Assembly: GCF_900100275.1 (NCBI RefSeq)
Contig: NZ_FNET01000002.1
Coordinates: forward strand, 496,001-560,000
Length of the DNA: 64,000 bases
Origin: Lentzea albidocapillata subsp. violacea
GTDB taxonomy: Bacteria > Actinomycetota > Actinomycetes > Mycobacteriales > Pseudonocardiaceae
Direction of reading: 5' to 3'
This document shows positions 7,363 to 14,934 of the stretch, one piece after another (the stretch's first letter is position 1; each line of letters opens with the position of its first letter). The notes under the pieces are model-generated. The model did not search any database. It was not told where the DNA came from and worked only from the letters and a program-made list of their open reading frames with translations. The position numbers and the translations under genes were made by a program.

Positions 7363-10300
7363 GTGGACATCGATGCTCTTCGCGCACACGCGGCTGATCT
7401 GCACGCGAAAGCACGAGAGTCACCCACCGCCGAAGTTGCGCAAGCCGCCGTAGAGGCAGCACGCGCCGTGGTGTTGCACAGCCCGTCGGACGACGTGCGC
7501 GCGGAGGACCTCTGGTTCCTCGGCTGGGCGCTCGTCACGTGGTGGAACGCCGGCGGCGAGGACGGCCTCTTCGACGAGGCCATCACGATGTTCCGCGTCG
7601 TCGCGGGCCTTCCGGGGTCCCGCAGGAACGCGGTGCTGGCGATGGTCTCCGCGTGGGGCATGCGCGCGCAGCGGGATCCGTCGCGGGCCATGCTGGACGC
7701 CGCGATCACCGAGGTGAGCGCGTACGCCGGCGAGTTCCCCGAGGCGGCGGAGGAAGAAGCGAACCTGCTCGTCCGGCGCTACACCGTCGCGAACAGCCCT
7801 TCCGACCTCAACGAGGCGATCGTGAAGCTCACCGCGCAGGCGGGGCTTCCCTCGGCGGATTCGCGGCGAACCCGGTGGCTGCTGGGCAGTCTGCTGCGCT
7901 TCAGGTACGAGTCCTTCCAGGGCGTCGACGACCTCGTCCGCGCGATCGGCCTGGCGGTCGCGGTGATGCTGGAGGCCGACGAGCGCGACGACGAGGAGGG
8001 CAGGCTGGAGGCGGGCGGGCTGTTCGCGGACTGCCTGCAGAGCCTGCCCGACACGCCCGCCGCGGCCGCGGACGCCGTGGCAGTGCTGTGCGACGCGCTG
8101 CACGAGAAGGGTGATCGGCGGTTCCACCAGGAACTGGTCGCCATGATCGTGACGAGCCGGTACAAGGCGACCGGCAAGCCGAGTCTGCTGAGGGTGTTGT
8201 TCGGGCTCTGCACCGAGGCCGGGTACGAGGACGAGCGCGGACTCTTCGCGCGGGAGATCGTGCTCGAATGGGCAGGCCACCGGCAGGAGCGGTACGCCCC
8301 GCTCGACCTCCTCGACCACGAGATCATCATTCTGCTCGGGTTGTGCGCGCACGCGATCAGGACGCACACCGCGTTCGGCGATCTCGTCAACTTCCTGACC
8401 GTGCAACTCATGCTGATCGCGAACGTGTGGAGCAGTTCGGGTGCCGAGCTGTCCCCCGCCACGCTGAAAAGTGCCATCGAGATCATCGAACCGGTAGTCG
8501 ACGTCGTTCCCGAGGGTGGCCGCAAGGCATTGCTGTCGACGCTGTCGGCGTTGCACCTCAAGTACCTGAACCGCGCGGCGGAGCCCGGCGACGGCAGGGC
8601 GTTCATCGAGGTGAACCGCCGGCTCGCGGCCGACCGGTCGCCCGGCGCGCTGGCCGGGCTCGCGAACGCGCTGCTCTCCAACTACCGGCGGATCGGCGCC
8701 GGTGCCGATCTGGACGAGGCCGTCCGGATCCTGGCGGAGACCGGCTCTGCGGACTACACCACGGCCCTGGTGCACGCGAACGCGCTGCTGATGCGGTTCG
8801 ACCGCGACCAGGCGACCGGAGACTGGCTCTCCGCGCTCGGCCTGCTGGACCAGCCGGGCGAACAGCTCCCGGACCTCCCCAAGATCCGCGCGGGTTTCGC
8901 CGACGTGGTGGCCCGTCTCGACACGGCCGCGAACGCGGTCAGCACACCACTGCCCCCTGAGGCCGTGCAACGGCTGTACGCGCTGTGCACACGGGCGATG
9001 CTCGTCGTCGACGACGAGCAGACGTTCCAGTGGCTCCAGCACCGGGCGCACACGTGGCAGGAGAAGCTGACCGAGGCCGGGCCGGCTGACGACGATCACG
9101 CGAAGTGGACGCTCGCCCGTTCCCTGATCGGCACGCACGCGGACGACACCCCCACGGACGATCTCGATCGCGCGACTCGGCTGCTCGAGGAGCTGCTCTC
9201 GAAGAGGACGGGCAAGCACTTCCGCGCGCTGGCGCTCTCCGACCTGTCCGGCGCGTGCCTCGAACGATTCGCGAAGACAGGCGACAGGGCCGATCTCGAC
9301 CGTTCGATCACGACGATGTGCGAGGCGGTGCAACTCCGGCCAGGCGACGCGTTGATGCTGGCCAACCTGTCGCACAAGCTCTCGGAGCGGTTCGAGATCA
9401 TGGGGAGCAAGGCCGACCTCGACGAGTCGCTGGCGCTGGGCGAGCACGCGCGGGACCTGATCGGCGACGACACCGACGAGTGGATGCGGTTCATCGTCCA
9501 CAACGGACTGGCCGGCGTCTACCGGAAGCGGTTCGCCTTCACCGCCGACCCGGCGGACCTGGACCGGGCGCTCACCGCGCTGCGTGCCGCGCTCGACGCC
9601 CTGCCCGCCGACCATCCGGACAGGGCGATGGCCCAGCACAACCTCGCCGGGTTCCTGCTCTACCGCACCACCCAGGTCGAGGGCGCGGATCCAGAGGAGA
9701 TCGTGCGGCTGTTCAGCGCCGCGGTGGACGCCACCCCGGCCGGGCACCCGGCGCGGCACAGCCGGAGGGTGTCGCTCGCACAGGCACTTCTGCACCGGTC
9801 GGAGACGTCGTCCGCACGCCCCGACGACCAGGCGGAAGCGCTGCGGATCATGCGGGACCAGCTGGCGGGGTACGGGCCGGACGAACCGAGGCGGTTCGAA
9901 GCGGCCTACGTCCTCGCCAGCGCCCTGACGCTGCACGCGGACTCGGCGACCGAGGCGATGGAAGTGTTCCAGGACATCGTTCGCGCGCCACGAGCGGCCG
10001 CGGAGACCAGGCTCAGGGCCGGGGTGGGCTGGGCGATGCTGGCGGAGCGCGCCGACTCCCCGGAGGGCGCGCTCGCCGCCTGGGACGAGGTCACCCGCCT
10101 GCTCGGCGTCGTCGCCTGGCAGGGGCTGCCGCGCGGTGACCAGGAACGGTTCCTGGCCACGTACCAGCACCACGTCGCCCGCGCGGCCACGTTCGCGATC
10201 AACGCGGGTGACCCGCGGCGCGCGCTGGACCTGCTGGAGCACGGCCGGTCGATCCTGTGGCAGCAGGAGGGTTCGGCCGAGCTGGAGCTCGGTGCGGGCG

Positions 10301-11325
10301 AGTCGGCGGTGGTGCTGGTCGCGCACGGTGAACTCGGCCACGCGGTGCTCGTCGGCCACGACGACGTCCGGGCGATCGAGCTTCCCGGCATGACGGCTCC
10401 CGAGATCGACCGGTGGTGCGGTGTCCTCGATGCCGCGACCAGTGCGCTCGGCTCCGGCGACCGCGAGACCTACGAGCAGGCCCAGCAGGCGGCCGCCGCT
10501 GTCCTCGACTGGTTGTGGCACGTGGTCGTCGAGCCTGTCCTCGCGGCTCTGCCCGAGACCGAGGGACGACGGCGGTTGTTCTGGTGTCCGACCGGGCCTC
10601 TCGCGATGATGCCGTTGCACGCCGCGACCGACCACGGGACCGGGCGGTCCTGTCTGGACCTGGCGGTCTCGTCTTATGTGCCGAGCCTGAGGTCTCTCGC
10701 GACCACGCTGGCCCGTCGCGGTGCGGGGCAGGAGATCGAGGAGTTCCTCACCATCGCGATCGACGATCATCCCGACGAGAAGCTGGCGCTCGTCCACGTC
10801 AAGGCCGAGGTCGCCACCGTCGAACGGCTGCTGCCGTCCGCCCGGCACACGGCTTTGCTGAACCTGCAGGCGACTCGGGCGGCCGCGGCGGCCGAACTGG
10901 CCCGGCACCGGTTCGTCCACGTCTCCTGCCACGGCGCGCACGACCCGAACGCGCCGTCGGGCAGCGGCATCGTGCTGGCCGACGGTGTGCTGAGCGTGCT
11001 GGACATCGCGCAGGTACGCACCGACGACGCCCAGTTCGCGTACCTGTCCGCGTGCCGGACGGCGATGGGGGCACCGGAGCTGTCCGACGAGTCGATCCAC
11101 CTCGGCGCCGCGTTGTTCCTCGCCGGCTTCCGGCAGGTCGTCGGCACCCTGTGGGCCGTGGGCGACCAGCTGGCCGCCAAGATCGCGGAGGCGTTCTACC
11201 GCAAGGTGGTCGTGTCGGGACCGGACGCCGCGGCGACCGCCATCGGTGAGGTCGCGCTTCTCGTACGTGCGCAGCGCAAGGCAGAACCGTTGCTGTGGGC
11301 TGGATACGTCCACATCGGCGCGTAG
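7363..11325 (+). CDS. Large TPR-repeat protein with C-terminal CHAT (caspase-like) protease domain
   Basis: 1320 aa. About 1000 residues of degenerate tetratricopeptide helical repeats (many D-L-D-A/R-I/L and L-A-LR units) precede a C-terminal CHAT domain (about 1090-1320). Both catalytic residues of the cysteine-protease dyad are visible: His1190 in HVSCHGAHDP and Cys1231 in YLSACRTA, followed by the family's FLAGFRQVVGTLWAVGD strand. CHAT proteases are caspase/separase relatives; TPRs usually sense a partner and gate the protease. GTG at 7363 (VDIDALRAHAADLHA) was chosen because upstream codons run through the micro-ORF in another frame; the ribosome site is weak. The stop abuts the stop of the response regulator (TAGCTA). 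The substrate is unknown. Confidence 0.93.
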   Translation: MDIDALRAHAADLHAKARESPTAEVAQAAVEAARAVVLHSPSDDVRAEDLWFLGWALVTWWNAGGEDGLFDEAITMFRVVAGLPGSRRNAVLAMVSAWGMRAQRDPSRAMLDAAITEVSAYAGEFPEAAEEEANLLVRRYTVANSPSDLNEAIVKLTAQAGLPSADSRRTRWLLGSLLRFRYESFQGVDDLVRAIGLAVAVMLEADERDDEEGRLEAGGLFADCLQSLPDTPAAAADAVAVLCDALHEKGDRRFHQELVAMIVTSRYKATGKPSLLRVLFGLCTEAGYEDERGLFAREIVLEWAGHRQERYAPLDLLDHEIIILLGLCAHAIRTHTAFGDLVNFLTVQLMLIANVWSSSGAELSPATLKSAIEIIEPVVDVVPEGGRKALLSTLSALHLKYLNRAAEPGDGRAFIEVNRRLAADRSPGALAGLANALLSNYRRIGAGADLDEAVRILAETGSADYTTALVHANALLMRFDRDQATGDWLSALGLLDQPGEQLPDLPKIRAGFADVVARLDTAANAVSTPLPPEAVQRLYALCTRAMLVVDDEQTFQWLQHRAHTWQEKLTEAGPADDDHAKWTLARSLIGTHADDTPTDDLDRATRLLEELLSKRTGKHFRALALSDLSGACLERFAKTGDRADLDRSITTMCEAVQLRPGDALMLANLSHKLSERFEIMGSKADLDESLALGEHARDLIGDDTDEWMRFIVHNGLAGVYRKRFAFTADPADLDRALTALRAALDALPADHPDRAMAQHNLAGFLLYRTTQVEGADPEEIVRLFSAAVDATPAGHPARHSRRVSLAQALLHRSETSSARPDDQAEALRIMRDQLAGYGPDEPRRFEAAYVLASALTLHADSATEAMEVFQDIVRAPRAAAETRLRAGVGWAMLAERADSPEGALAAWDEVTRLLGVVAWQGLPRGDQERFLATYQHHVARAATFAINAGDPRRALDLLEHGRSILWQQEGSAELELGAGESAVVLVAHGELGHAVLVGHDDVRAIELPGMTAPEIDRWCGVLDAATSALGSGDRETYEQAQQAAAAVLDWLWHVVVEPVLAALPETEGRRRLFWCPTGPLAMMPLHAATDHGTGRSCLDLAVSSYVPSLRSLATTLARRGAGQEIEEFLTIAIDDHPDEKLALVHVKAEVATVERLLPSARHTALLNLQATRAAAAAELARHRFVHVSCHGAHDPNAPSGSGIVLADGVLSVLDIAQVRTDDAQFAYLSACRTAMGAPELSDESIHLGAALFLAGFRQVVGTLWAVGDQLAAKIAEAFYRKVVVSGPDAAATAIGEVALLVRAQRKAEPLLWAGYVHIGA

Positions 11326-11973
11326 CTAGCCGCCTGGCGTGACGATCCCTCTCTCGTACGCGAACACCACGGCGTGCGTGCGGTCGCGCAGGCCGAGCTT
11401 GGTGAGCACGCGCGACACGTGCGTCTTCACGGTGGTCTCGCCCAGGAACAACGTCGCGGCGATCTCCGCGTTCGACGCGCCCTTGGCCAGTTCCACCAGC
11501 ACTTCGAACTCGCGATCGGTGAGCTCGGGCGGCCGGGTGCGTTCCCTCGGCGCCGTGCTGAAGCGGGCAATCACCCGCCGGGTGACTTCGGGCGAAAGCA
11601 AGGCGTCCCCGCGCGCGACGACTCGCACGGAGTCCACGAGGTCTTCCGGGGAGGCGTTCTTGAGCAGGAAGCCGCTCGCGCCCGCCTGCAGCGCCTCGAA
11701 GAGGTAGTCCTCGCGGTCGAACGTGGTCAGTATGACAACACGGGTACCGTGACCTGCGGAAAGAATGTGACGGGTGGCTTCCAGGCCGTCCATGCGCGGC
11801 ATCTGGACGTCCATCAGCACGACGTCGGGACGTAGCTCGGCGACGAGTTCCACGGCCTCGGCGCCGTCGCCCGCCTCGCCGACCACCTCGATGCCGGGCT
11901 CGGTACCGAGGATGACCCGGAAACCGGCGCGGACCAGGTCCTGGTCGTCGGCCAGCACTACTCGCAGACTCAC
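11326..11973 (-). CDS. NarL/LuxR-type response regulator
   Basis: 215 aa. The receiver domain (1-120) has the acidic pair D9/D10, phospho-acceptor Asp55 in VVLMDVQMP, Thr in ILTTFD and Lys in FLLKNA. The LuxR-type HTH (about 148-212) has LTDREFEVLVELAKG and NAEIAATLFLGETTVKTHVSRVL. GTG start overlaps the stop of the upstream kinase by 4 bp (GTGA), so translation is probably coupled. It forms a pair with the histidine kinase. The signal and target genes are unknown. Confidence 0.95.
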   Translation of the reverse strand: MSLRVVLADDQDLVRAGFRVILGTEPGIEVVGEAGDGAEAVELVAELRPDVVLMDVQMPRMDGLEATRHILSAGHGTRVVILTTFDREDYLFEALQAGASGFLLKNASPEDLVDSVRVVARGDALLSPEVTRRVIARFSTAPRERTRPPELTDREFEVLVELAKGASNAEIAATLFLGETTVKTHVSRVLTKLGLRDRTHAVVFAYERGIVTPGG

Positions 11974-13232
11974 GCCTTCTCCTCCAACAAGGTCGGCAGC
12001 GACGCACGGACCAAGAAGCCCGCCTCGCGCCGTGGCCCTACTTCCAGCGAACCTCCGTGCACGGCAAGACGTTCACGCATTCCGACGAGACCGAACCCTG
12101 AGCTCGTGGAGGCGGAACGGCCGCGGCCGTCATCCGTGATCTCCAGCTCCAGCGCACTGTCCAGAAACCGCATCCGCACGTCGACGTGCTGCGCGTCGGC
12201 GTGCTTGACCACATTCGTCAGTGCTTCCTGCACGACCCGATACGCCGACAACGCGACACCGGACGGCACCTCGCGCGCGTCGCCGTACACGCCGTGCGAG
12301 ACCTCAAGGCCGGCCGCGCGAGCACTCTCGAACAGCTCCGGCAGGTCGTCCAGCCCAGGCGCCGCCTTCAGGTCGGGCTCCGCGTCCGCGCGCAGCACGC
12401 CCAGCAGCCCGCGCAACTCGCTGATCGCGGTGCGGGCGGTCTGCTCGACGGTCTGCAGCGCGTCGCGGGCCAGGCCGGTGTCGGTGTCGAGGACGCGGCG
12501 CGCGGCACCGGCCTGGATGCCCATGACGGACACGTGGTGCGCTACGACGTCGTGCAGGTCGCGGGCGATGCGCATGCGTTCGGCGGCGATGGCTCCACGG
12601 GTGTTCTGCTCCTGCGAGCGGCGCAGCTCCTCGGCCTGGAACTCGAGCTGTGCCCGGCGCCGGGCACCCGACCACGCCATCTCCCCCACCACGTAGGCGA
12701 ACAGGAAGAAGAAGATGTTGAACTCCAGTCCGTAAAGGACGGAGGCGAGCACCGGGTCCATCGGCCCGGCGGCGTCCTTGAAGTCCCCCTTGGGCCCGAG
12801 CAGGGCTCGCACCAGGCTGAACCCGAGCCACAGGAACATCGCGGAGATCACGCCGACCCGCGACCAGCGCGCGACACGGCGGTTCTGCTCCCAGGCGCCG
12901 ACCGTGTAGATCGCGAGGAACAGGATCGCGGACGGCACCAGCGTGTCGCCGGCCCGGTTCACCTGCGCGGCGATGAACAGCGCGGACACCACGAGCATCA
13001 CGGCGAGCGGATAACGGCGGCGCACCACCAGCGGCACGGACAGCACGAACATCCACAGGACCTGCGCCAGCAGCCCCGGCGGGTTCTGGAAGACGTAGGC
13101 GCCCATGCTGTTGACCAGCGTCGTGACCTCGACCGCGCACACCAGCACGATCGCGGCGATGCCGATGTCGCGCCGCCGTTGCGCGACGGTCGGGCCGGGC
13201 CGCCGCCACTCGTTCCACACGGGCTCTTCCAC
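11970..13232 (-). CDS. Sensor histidine kinase (HisKA_3 / NarL-partner type)
   Basis: 420 aa. About five to six membrane helices lie in residues 22-190, with little extracytoplasmic loop, so the sensed signal is probably within or near the membrane. A dimerisation and phospho-acceptor helix contains His227 in RIARDLHDVVAHHVSVMG. The HATPase_c domain (about 315-415) has the N-box region EALTNVVKHA, G1 box DDGRG and G2 box GFGLVGMRERL. ATG start, and the 4-bp overlap with the downstream response regulator makes them one operon. Divergent from the MBL hydrolase. Confidence 0.95.
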   Translation of the reverse strand: MEEPVWNEWRRPGPTVAQRRRDIGIAAIVLVCAVEVTTLVNSMGAYVFQNPPGLLAQVLWMFVLSVPLVVRRRYPLAVMLVVSALFIAAQVNRAGDTLVPSAILFLAIYTVGAWEQNRRVARWSRVGVISAMFLWLGFSLVRALLGPKGDFKDAAGPMDPVLASVLYGLEFNIFFFLFAYVVGEMAWSGARRRAQLEFQAEELRRSQEQNTRGAIAAERMRIARDLHDVVAHHVSVMGIQAGAARRVLDTDTGLARDALQTVEQTARTAISELRGLLGVLRADAEPDLKAAPGLDDLPELFESARAAGLEVSHGVYGDAREVPSGVALSAYRVVQEALTNVVKHADAQHVDVRMRFLDSALELEITDDGRGRSASTSSGFGLVGMRERLAVHGGSLEVGPRREAGFLVRASLPTLLEEKA

Positions 13233-13290
13233 GCGATGAAGGTACCTGTCGCGCGTTTCCGGGAACCGGGACGTGATCTACCGTTGACCG

Positions 13291-14043
13291 ATGGACCTCA
13301 GCCTGACCGTGCTCGGGTGCGCGACTCCGTACCCGAGCACGGACAACCCGTGCTCGGGCTATCTGGTGTCGCACGGCGACACTCGCGTGTGGATGGACGC
13401 CGGTACCGGCACGCTCGGCCCGTTGCAGCGCCACACGCGGCTGGAGGACCTGGACGCGATCTGGATCTCGCACCTGCACGCGGATCACAGCGCGGACCTG
13501 CTCACCGCCTACTACGCCCTGCTCTTCGCGGACGTCGAGCGCGACCCGGTCCCGTTGTACGGCCCGCCCGGCATCGCCGACCGCCTGGCAGGCTTCCTCA
13601 CCAACGGCCCGGTGCGCAGCCCCATCGAGGACGCGTTCGAGGTGGTCGAGCTGCACGACGGCCTTCAGGCGGCGGTCGGCTCGATGTGGCTGACGACAGC
13701 GGCTGTCGAGCACGGCATCCCGGCGTTCGGCGTGCGGATCGAGGCGGGCGGCGCGGCGCTGACGTACTCCGGTGACACCGCGCCCTGCCCGAGCCTCACC
13801 GAGCTGGCGAACGGCACCGACGTGTTGCTCTGCGAGTCCGAGAGCACGGAGAAGGCTCCGGACATGGTCCACCACACGCCGGAGGACGCGGGCGACACCG
13901 CCGCCGCGGCACAGGCACGAAGGCTGGTCATAACGCACGTGGGCCGCTTCCTGACCCCGCAGGAAGCGGTCACCCGTGCCTCGGCCCGTTTCAGCGGCTC
14001 GGTCGACTACGCCGAACCGGGCACCACGGTCAGAGTTGGTTGA
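13291..14043 (+). CDS. MBL-fold metallo-hydrolase
   Basis: 250 aa, a compact RNase Z/AtsA-like metallo-beta-lactamase fold. The zinc motif HLHADH gives His61, His63, Asp65 and His66. Later ligands are the Asp in TYSGDTAPC and the His in VITHVGRF. The start, LTVLGCATPYPSTDNPCSGYL, matches bacterial relatives that hydrolyse arylsulfates, phosphodiesters or tRNA 3' tails. The substrate is not predictable here. The 3' end overlaps the convergent VOC gene by 14 bp. Confidence 0.92.
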   Translation: MDLSLTVLGCATPYPSTDNPCSGYLVSHGDTRVWMDAGTGTLGPLQRHTRLEDLDAIWISHLHADHSADLLTAYYALLFADVERDPVPLYGPPGIADRLAGFLTNGPVRSPIEDAFEVVELHDGLQAAVGSMWLTTAAVEHGIPAFGVRIEAGGAALTYSGDTAPCPSLTELANGTDVLLCESESTEKAPDMVHHTPEDAGDTAAAAQARRLVITHVGRFLTPQEAVTRASARFSGSVDYAEPGTTVRVG

Positions 14044-14452
14044 TGCGGACCAGGTTGCCGGCCGGGTCGCGGAACGAACAGTCGCGCACGCCCCACGGCT
14101 GGTCTTCGGGCTCCTGCAGCACTTCGCCCGCTCCGGACGACTCGACCCACGCCTTGGCGCGGTCGAACGTGCCCTGCAGGTCCTGGGAGGCCAGCGAGAT
14201 GGCGGTGTAGACGCCCTTCGCCATGAGGACGGCGATCGTGCGGCGCTCCTCGTCGCTCACGCCGGGGTCGGCGGCGGGCGGGTGCAGCACGATTCCGGTC
14301 CGCGGCTGGCCGGGCGGCCCTACGGTGATCCAGCGCATGGTGCCCTGCCCGACGTCCTGGCGGACCTCGAAGCCGAGTGCGTCGCGGAAGAAGCCGAGGG
14401 ACTTCTCGGGGTCGTCTGCCGGCAGGAACGCCGAGGCGATGATGACTGACAT
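14030..14452 (-). CDS. VOC family protein
   Basis: 140 aa from the ATG at 14452; a TTG three codons upstream is less likely. Glyoxalase-type opening SAFLPADDPEKSLGFFRDALGF and closing CSFRDPAGNLVRINQL, where the usual terminal metal-ligand Glu is replaced by Arg/Asn. It lies just downstream of the AraC-type regulator on the same strand (10 bp), an arrangement suggesting that the regulator gene and this gene are one operon. The substrate is unknown. Confidence 0.9.
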   Translation of the reverse strand: MSVIIASAFLPADDPEKSLGFFRDALGFEVRQDVGQGTMRWITVGPPGQPRTGIVLHPPAADPGVSDEERRTIAVLMAKGVYTAISLASQDLQGTFDRAKAWVESSGAGEVLQEPEDQPWGVRDCSFRDPAGNLVRINQL

Positions 14453-14462
14453 GGCGGTCAAC

Positions 14463-14897
14463 CTAATCGGACGGACCGGCCGCCGCTTCTCGATTCCTGA
14501 TCGGCCTCATCACGGCCTTGGCCAGGCAGTTCGGGATGCCCTGACCGTCGGTGGCGGCGACCTTGCGGTACTGGCTCGGGGACATGCCTACCAGTTCGGA
14601 GAAACGGGTGCTGAACGTGCCGAGCGATGTGCAGCCGACCTCGAAGCACACGTCGGTGACGGACATGTCGCCCCGGCGCAGCAACGTCATGGCCCGCTCG
14701 ATGCGGCGGGTCATCAGATAGCTGTAGGGCGATTCGCCGAAGGCCGCGCGGAACGCGCGCGAGAGGTGGCCCGCGGACAGGTGCACGCCGCGGGCCAGCG
14801 CCGCGACGTCGAGCGGCTGCCGGTACTCGCGGTCGATCCGGTCGCGGACCTTGCGGAGCAGGACGAGCTCCTGCAGGCGCGGGTCTTGGGCGGTCAC
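14463..14897 (-). CDS. AraC-family transcriptional regulator (DNA-binding domain only)
   Basis: 144 aa, essentially the two helix-turn-helix motifs of the AraC/XylS domain (residues 15-110). The first is LDVAALARGVHLSAGHLSRAF; the second is MSVTDVCFEVGCTSLGTFSTRF followed by FSELVGMSPSQYRK. There is no ligand-binding N-terminal domain, so it is a short stand-alone type. GTG start. The adjacent VOC gene is its likely target or partner. Confidence 0.92.
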   Translation of the reverse strand: MTAQDPRLQELVLLRKVRDRIDREYRQPLDVAALARGVHLSAGHLSRAFRAAFGESPYSYLMTRRIERAMTLLRRGDMSVTDVCFEVGCTSLGTFSTRFSELVGMSPSQYRKVAATDGQGIPNCLAKAVMRPIRNREAAAGPSD

Positions 14898-14934
14898 GAT
14901 GACAGCCTAAGACCCGCGCCCGGATCAGGAGGGA

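Noticed and set aside
7420..11313. Minus-strand open frame of 1297 codons opposite the TPR-CHAT gene
   Set aside because: It is an antisense shadow caused by GC-rich codon use: Arg/Gln/Val-rich with no domain, while the plus strand has clear TPR and CHAT motifs.
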